Assembly: GCA_022567535.1 (NCBI GenBank)
Contig: JADFGU010000001.1
Coordinates: forward strand, 8,681 to 44,783
Reading direction: 5' to 3'
Source: Planctomycetota bacterium
Lineage (GTDB): Bacteria; Planctomycetota; Phycisphaerae; Phycisphaerales; UBA1924
Length of the DNA: 36,103 nucleotides
Both the position numbers and the translations under genes were made by a program. Below, piece after piece: positions 31,371 to 36,103 of the stretch; within the stretch, counting starts at the first letter, position 1, and each line of letters starts with the position of its first letter. Below the pieces are notes generated by a model that did not search any database, had not been told where the DNA came from, and was given only the letters and a program-made list of their open reading frames with translations.

Positions 31371-32303
31371 GTGTCCACGCCCGCGAGCAGCCTGCCTCCG
31401 CTCCCGCCCCGCGACCCGCGCGGGCACAAGGGCACGTTCGGCACGGTAGCAATCTACGGCGGGTGCGCTGCGGGCCAGACGTGCATGATCGGCGCGCCGG
31501 CGCTGGCGGCGGTCGCGGTGCTGCGGGCCGGGGCCGGGCTGGCCCGCATCGTCGCGCCAGACCCGATCATCAAGGAGGCCCTGACGATCGCGCCGTCCGC
31601 GACGGGCGTTGGGGTGGAAACGGTGGGCGGTGAGATCGCCCCGCACGTGGCGAGCGCGGCGATCGACGCCTGCGCCTCGGCGTGCGACTGTCTCCTCGTC
31701 GGGCCGGGCATGGGCGTGAGCGACGGATCAAGAGCCGCGTCGCTGCGCGCGGTGCAGCAGGAGGACGTATCCGTCGTCGTCGACGCCGATGCGATCAACT
31801 GCCTGGCCCAGACGGCCGCGCTGCACCTCGACTTCCACGCCGCCGCCGTTCTGACGCCGCACCCCGGCGAGTACCGACGCCTGGCCGAGTCATTGAACGT
31901 TGACGGCGATGCGACGGATCCCGCCGGCCGAGCGTCGGCGTGCGAACGCCTGGCGCAGCGGCTGGGGTGCATCGTCGTGCTCAAGGGCGCCGGCACCGTC
32001 GTCAGCGACGGCCATCGCACGTGGACGAACACCACCGGATCGGCGGCGCTGGCGACAGGTGGAACGGGCGACGTGCTGGCCGGCGTCGTGGCCGGACTCA
32101 TCGCACAGTTCGCAGCGGCATCCAGCCCCGGGCCGACCACCAGGCCGCTCGACCTGTACGACGCGGCGAGGCTGGCCGTGCACGCGCACGGGAGGGCGGC
32201 GGAGCTGTGGACGCAGAGCCGACACGCCTCGGCCGGGCTGCTCGCCGTCGAGCTGGCGTCGTTCATCCCCGAAGCGCTCGAACAACTCCGGGCGCCGGAT
32301 TGA
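31371..32303 (+). CDS. nnrD: ADP/ATP-dependent NAD(P)H-hydrate dehydratase (YjeF C-terminal type)
   Basis: 310 residues from GTG 31371; there is no clear ribosome binding site. Ribokinase-like YjeF_C pattern: HKGTFGTVAIYGGCAAGQTC, LRAGAGLARIVAPDPIIKEA, CDCLLVGPGMGVSDGSRA, VVDADAINCL, VLTPHPGEYRRLAESLNVDG, and the nucleotide/catalytic NTTGSAALATGGTGDVLAGV. It dehydrates S-NADHX and S-NADPHX to restore the cofactor, working with the epimerase NnrE (18901-19656). Here the two activities are on separate genes 12 kb apart. Confidence 0.94.
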   Translation: MSTPASSLPPLPPRDPRGHKGTFGTVAIYGGCAAGQTCMIGAPALAAVAVLRAGAGLARIVAPDPIIKEALTIAPSATGVGVETVGGEIAPHVASAAIDACASACDCLLVGPGMGVSDGSRAASLRAVQQEDVSVVVDADAINCLAQTAALHLDFHAAAVLTPHPGEYRRLAESLNVDGDATDPAGRASACERLAQRLGCIVVLKGAGTVVSDGHRTWTNTTGSAALATGGTGDVLAGVVAGLIAQFAAASSPGPTTRPLDLYDAARLAVHAHGRAAELWTQSRHASAGLLAVELASFIPEALEQLRAPD

Positions 32304-32426
32304 ATTGCGATCCAGTCTCAGAGCCCCCTGCGGATGCAGTGGATTTCCTTGCACGACGCGCGCATCGTGAATACGAACCCCGATTCCCGTCGAGGGCTCT
32401 GGTGCGGCGCGTGTTTCAGAAGATCG
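32304..32426. repeat. Convergent gap with a decayed hairpin-module A copy
   Basis: CAGAGCCCCCTGC at 32319-32331 is identical to the first arm of module A (3303, 7152). The second arm is degraded (GGAT loop, then GCAGTGG), leaving a 4-bp core stem. It lies between the 3' ends of nnrD and the minus-strand prepilin gene. Confidence 0.5.
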
Positions 32427-33041
32427 CTAGTACGAGCGGGGGCTGGCCGACGTCACCATGCGGATCGTGTTGGCCTCGCCGTCGAACCCGATCCCGGCGC
32501 CGGCCTGGGGCCTGACAGTCATGTCTATCGTCACGCGTTCGAGCTTCGGGCCGATGTCATACTTGAGCGTGAAGGTGGCGTCAACGAGCCCGCGGATGAG
32601 TGGGTGCGTCTCGGTGGTGATGTTGCCCTGGTTGTCGTCCTCGACGATGAGCATCAGCACCAGCGTCCCGTCGTTGGCGACCAGGTCGGGCATCGCCTCG
32701 ATGCGTGTCACCTGTCGGTAGCCGATCGCCGGATCCTCCGCCGAGATAAACTCGACGAAGTTGGTGATCATCGGGTTCTGGGCCGGGTCCAGCACATCGA
32801 GCGGATAGGGCCCGAACTCGGTGCCGGTGCGGATCATGGCGGCGATGCGGTGGACGACGATCCGCGTGACGACGTGCGTGGACGCGGTGTCGGTGGTCAT
32901 CTTGTAGCCCTTGAACGAGGTGTCCAGGGCGACCAGAGACGCGCTCAGCAGCGACGCGGTGATCGCCAGCGCCACGAGCATCTCGATGAGGCTGAAGCCG
33001 CGGCGCGAGGCGCAGCGGACCTGTGGGCGGTTCCGGGTCAC
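32427..33041 (-). CDS. Type IV pilin-like / pseudopilin protein (PulJ/GspJ-like)
   Basis: 204 residues from GTG 33041 with AGGAGG 7 bases upstream; GTGA overlap with the previous stop. The prepilin leader is canonical: RRGFSLIEMLVALAITASLL, where prepilin peptidase would cut after the Gly, leave Phe methylated, and Glu5 lies in the helix (FSLIE). The globular part is beta-rich (VLMLIVEDDNQGNITTETHP, LKYDIGPKLERVTIDMTVRP). Order in the cluster and size fit a minor pseudopilin of the J type, but the assignment within minor pilins is inferred. Confidence 0.82.
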   Translation of the reverse strand: MTRNRPQVRCASRRGFSLIEMLVALAITASLLSASLVALDTSFKGYKMTTDTASTHVVTRIVVHRIAAMIRTGTEFGPYPLDVLDPAQNPMITNFVEFISAEDPAIGYRQVTRIEAMPDLVANDGTLVLMLIVEDDNQGNITTETHPLIRGLVDATFTLKYDIGPKLERVTIDMTVRPQAGAGIGFDGEANTIRMVTSASPRSY

Positions 33042-35977
33042 AGGCGTCCCTCCTGGTAGCTGCCTCGCTGGAAGTCGATCTTGAGCGGGAGCATGATGCC
33101 GTCGGGCATGATCATGTCCAGATTCATGCGCAGCTCGATCCGCCCGTAGCCGTAGAATGGCACGGGGACGGATCCGGGCGGCTGCGGATCCCAGGGCCCG
33201 GTGTCCGCAAGCCCGTCGCCGTTCACGTCGTACCCGACTATCTTGATCCCGCCCACGATCGGCAGCAGCAGCGGGTCCAGCGACTCCTCGTCGCCGTCCT
33301 CAGGGCCGAAGTACCCCAGCGTCGCGTTGAACTGCGCGGGATTCCCGATCGGGTTGCCCAGAATGTCCACGAGCGGCGGCACACCGAACTGGGGCTTGAA
33401 CGTCAGCACCAGCGCACCGTCGATCGAGGCGTTGCCGCGCACGTCCAGGATCCCGGCGATGATCACGCCGTGCAGACGGATGTCCTGCTCCGGCGGGCTG
33501 TTGAACGTCCCGATATCCACCGAATAGTGCGGGAGCATCATCGAGCTCTTGGCGATCTCGGCCAGGTCCTCGGGGTTCGGGTTGTACCGCCCCAGCGCCG
33601 CCAGCGCCGGGTCCGGGTGCTCGCTGACGAACCGCGTGGCCCCGGTGAACTGGAGCTTGTTGCGCGGGTGGGTATAGGTATCCGGCGCGTCGCTCGTTAT
33701 CGATCCGATGAACAGGCAGTCGTGGAACCGGATATTGTTCGAGAAGTCGCGCGTGTTCGTGATCCGCCGGGCGTTGATCACCAGCGGCATCGGAAGATCG
33801 TCCCAGTTCGCGGGGCGCTCGTCCATGAGAAAGTCGGCCCGGTCCAGTGCCTCGCTGAGCGGATCCTGCGGGAGAAGCAGGTTCTGATTCGGCGGCAGCT
33901 GGGGCGGGTCGAGCACGTCGATCGGCAGCAGCCCGGTGCCCGTGTTCACGATGCGTTGCAGCACGGGGATCGGCCGTTCGGAGACGGTGTCCAGGGTCAT
34001 CCTGTTATACAGCGTCCAGTTCGCGTGCGAGTTGTCGACGTACGAGCGGACCCAGGTGACGCCCACGAACGTGCAGTTCACGAACAGCCCGTTGTTGCCC
34101 ATCGGGATCTCGATGTTCTTGAAGACCATGTTGCGGTAGACCGGCCGGTAGTACCAGTCCGAGAAGTTCGGGCTGGTGAAGGGCATGCGCTCGAAGTTCG
34201 CGGTGGCCCAGTTGTCGGGGCGCCCGTCCTCGTTCACGTCCGGATCGAGCCGGTAGTACTGCGGCTGTGGATCGGCACCTGCTTCGACGTAGCCGGGGAG
34301 CGCACCGACGGCGACGCCCAGCTCTGATGCGACCTGCTCCTCAAAGGTCGGCTCACCGGTGGTCGCCGACTGCAGGGCTGTCTGCGATGCCGTAAAGCTC
34401 GACGGATCCAGCTCCGGGAGCAACTGGGTCGAGACGTTGAACGTGAGGGGGCTGACGTTGGAGCGCGGGATGATAGGCCCCTCGAGCGTCTCGGCCACCG
34501 GGCCGTGCAGAGCCTCCCACGCGGCCTGGGTCACGCGGAACTGCAGCCGACCTTTCACCTTGGCGTACATGTCCTTGCGGTCGATCACGCCGTCGCGGTA
34601 GCCCAGGATGTGGTCCGAGGCGATGCCGGTGTTCGGGTCGATGTCGTTGAACGGCTCGCTGGGATCCCATCGCCCGTTGTTGTTGTCGTCGCGGAAGCCC
34701 CAGATGCCGTTGCGGTTGCGATCGGGGTTGGCGCGGTCGATGAGCAGAGCGAGGTCGTCATCGATGGGGTCGCCCAGCCCCGTGACGAACTCAGCCGACA
34801 GCGCCGAATTGATCGTGCCCGCCCGGAGTGGGTCCGAGAGCGCCACTTTGCCGTCGCCGTTGGAATCGTAGTGATCGAGGAACAGGTCGAACTCATCCAC
34901 GATCCCGTCCTCGGTGATGTCGGGGAAGAAGAAGTCCGGCTCGCCGTTGCCCGTGAGGTCGTACCCGACGCCCTCGCCCTCGATGGGATGGCCGATGCGC
35001 AGACGGTTGTCCTGGTCGGAGTCATAGAGCAGCAGGTTGTTGTGGAGGTAGCCGATCATGGTGTCCAGCGCGGGGTCGAGATTCTCGAAGTCGCTCTTGA
35101 TCACGAGCGGCTCGGCGTTGTCGAAGGCGAGGTCACTGAAGGCGGCGCCCAGGTCGCCGACGACGACGACGTTCTTGCCGATCATGATGCGGCTTGGGCT
35201 GACGACGGCCTGCTCGATGCGCTTGACGATTCTGTAGTCGCGCATGATGGTGCGCGTCATGGCGCGTCCGCCCTGCAGGTGGTCGAAGTCGTAGCCCGTG
35301 ACGATGACGCGCACGTGTATGCCGTCAGCCAAAGGCGCGTAGGTGATCTGGAACGCCGAGCCGATGGCGGCGGTCTGAGGCGTGGCGCCGGGCGACCCGG
35401 GCTGCACGTCCAGGGCGATGGCGGGCGTCATGACCCAGCCGGTCGCGGCGTAGACGCCCGCGGGCAGCCCGCCCGGTGCGGTGGCCAGCACGGGTGCGGT
35501 CAACCCGCCGATGACAACCACGTTCTGGTCGCCCGCGTGCAGGTTGATGAGCGCGTTGGCCACGCCCGTCGGGGTGAAGCCGTTGTTGAGCTCGAGGATG
35601 TCGATCTGACCGAAGGCGGTGCCGTACGACCCGCCCCAGAGCGCGTCGCCGAAGCCGCCGTCCACCTCGCCTCTCTCGACGATGAACCGGCTGACGGCGT
35701 GCAGAAGCCTGTTCTGTGCGATCTGGACGCCGGTCTCGGCGGCGCCCATGGCGCGCAGCACGTGCAGGTGCGTGGACGCGGTGCGCAGGTTGCCCTGGCT
35801 GGCGATGGCCATCGCCACCGAGAGCGACCCGAACAGAACCAGGATCATCATGGCCAGGACAGAAACCACCCCGCGTCGTGTGTGTCGCCGGCGTGGCCGT
35901 GTCGTCGCGTTCCTACTTGAGTGCTGTGCCCGGTGCTGCATGCGTGTGTTCCTGTTCCATCTGCCCGAGCCATTCAC
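33038..35977 (-). CDS. Large PilX-like envelope protein with calcium-loop repeats
   Basis: 979 residues from GTG 35977 (GTGA overlap with the upstream stop); ATG 35941 with AGGA 8 bases upstream is an equal alternative. A basic N-terminus and one helix with a PilX-type start (RRGVVSVLAMMILVLFGSL) precede the AAETGVQIAQNRL turn. The middle contains several Asp-rich EF-hand/dockerin-like loops (DSDQDNRLRIG, DLTGNGEPDFFFPDITEDG, DSNGDGKVALSD, DVNEDGRPDNW, DVNGDGLADTG). Later segments (NMVFKNIEIPMGNNGLFVNC, NIRFHDCLFIGSI) have the rhythm of a beta-helix. It is probably a surface or pilus-tip component; exact role unknown. Confidence 0.78.
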   Translation of the reverse strand: MNGSGRWNRNTRMQHRAQHSSRNATTRPRRRHTRRGVVSVLAMMILVLFGSLSVAMAIASQGNLRTASTHLHVLRAMGAAETGVQIAQNRLLHAVSRFIVERGEVDGGFGDALWGGSYGTAFGQIDILELNNGFTPTGVANALINLHAGDQNVVVIGGLTAPVLATAPGGLPAGVYAATGWVMTPAIALDVQPGSPGATPQTAAIGSAFQITYAPLADGIHVRVIVTGYDFDHLQGGRAMTRTIMRDYRIVKRIEQAVVSPSRIMIGKNVVVVGDLGAAFSDLAFDNAEPLVIKSDFENLDPALDTMIGYLHNNLLLYDSDQDNRLRIGHPIEGEGVGYDLTGNGEPDFFFPDITEDGIVDEFDLFLDHYDSNGDGKVALSDPLRAGTINSALSAEFVTGLGDPIDDDLALLIDRANPDRNRNGIWGFRDDNNNGRWDPSEPFNDIDPNTGIASDHILGYRDGVIDRKDMYAKVKGRLQFRVTQAAWEALHGPVAETLEGPIIPRSNVSPLTFNVSTQLLPELDPSSFTASQTALQSATTGEPTFEEQVASELGVAVGALPGYVEAGADPQPQYYRLDPDVNEDGRPDNWATANFERMPFTSPNFSDWYYRPVYRNMVFKNIEIPMGNNGLFVNCTFVGVTWVRSYVDNSHANWTLYNRMTLDTVSERPIPVLQRIVNTGTGLLPIDVLDPPQLPPNQNLLLPQDPLSEALDRADFLMDERPANWDDLPMPLVINARRITNTRDFSNNIRFHDCLFIGSITSDAPDTYTHPRNKLQFTGATRFVSEHPDPALAALGRYNPNPEDLAEIAKSSMMLPHYSVDIGTFNSPPEQDIRLHGVIIAGILDVRGNASIDGALVLTFKPQFGVPPLVDILGNPIGNPAQFNATLGYFGPEDGDEESLDPLLLPIVGGIKIVGYDVNGDGLADTGPWDPQPPGSVPVPFYGYGRIELRMNLDMIMPDGIMLPLKIDFQRGSYQEGRL

Positions 35978-36103
35978 GGGACGATCCAGACGATTCGGTT
36001 GACCTCGATGGGCTGGGGGTCGTACGGCCCCTGATACTCGACGATGACGGTGACGCGCAGCGGAAACCCGTCAACAGGCAGAGAGGAAATCTGGGTGACC
36101 GAT
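35974..36103 (-). CDS. C-terminal end of a prepilin-like protein, truncated by the window edge
   Basis: The frame is open from the right edge and ends with TGA at 35976-35974, giving 43 residues that end NRIVWIVP. Residues such as RVTVIVEYQGPYDPQPIEVN read as a beta-strand-rich extracellular domain. Order (this gene, PilX-like, J-type) suggests a minor pilin such as PilV/GspI, but its N-terminal signal is outside the window. Confidence 0.55.
   Translation of the reverse strand, partial: SVTQISSLPVDGFPLRVTVIVEYQGPYDPQPIEVNRIVWIVP

Noticed and set aside
33023-34327. 434-codon plus-strand frame
   Set aside because: Antisense shadow of the PilX-like gene; no recognisable domain or ribosome binding site.

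Overview
The window looks like a piece of a high-G+C planctomycete chromosome, most likely Phycisphaerae/Phycisphaerales. The strongest reasons are four secreted proteins ending in the same Cys-rich, duplicated Asp-loop module that finishes in Gly-Cys-Pro (the GC-type dockerin seen in this group), a CHRD protein with a PEP-CTERM-like tail, and a large prepilin-type cluster. This is inferred from protein family content; there is no rRNA or other phylogenetic marker here.

Layout. Positions 1-7118 carry the secreted set: a subtilase cut by the left edge, a seven-repeat SBBP propeller protein, a CHRD protein on the minus strand, another seven-blade propeller protein and a glucose/sorbosone-dehydrogenase-like six-blade propeller. 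All except the CHRD protein carry the dockerin tag, and the tags are nearly identical in DNA. Positions 7119-9561 are an accessory stretch rich in repeats. It holds a low-G+C class III nucleotide-cyclase-like gene and a GNAT gene, each preceded by a copy of one repeat and followed by a copy of another, inside a region bordered by structured dispersed repeats.

Positions 9562-19656 return to ordinary genes: a Nudix hydrolase, the nfeD-nfeD-floA membrane microdomain operon, a secreted unknown, a TonB-like protein, a tandem thioredoxin protein followed by a clear intrinsic terminator, ExbD, a family 2 glycosyltransferase and NAD(P)HX epimerase. Positions 19814-22229 form a tightly overlapping operon of a bifunctional-nuclease family protein, TruD and a HAD hydrolase. 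The minus-strand operon 22275-26585 runs galE, an unknown, then a DUF255/YyaL-type thioredoxin protein with an apparent DsbD-like tail. Then follow a DUF368 transporter overlapping lgt tail-to-tail, tatD, a secreted transglutaminase, NAD(P)HX dehydratase, and a minus-strand prepilin/PilX-like cluster running off the right edge.

The parts most worth a second look are the repeat-bounded cyclase/GNAT segment with its operator-like palindrome and altered substrate residues, the structured intergenic repeat family (one copy shows a compensatory stem change), and the recently homogenised dockerin tags on three different beta-propellers. No tRNA, rRNA, CRISPR array, transposase or integrase was seen.
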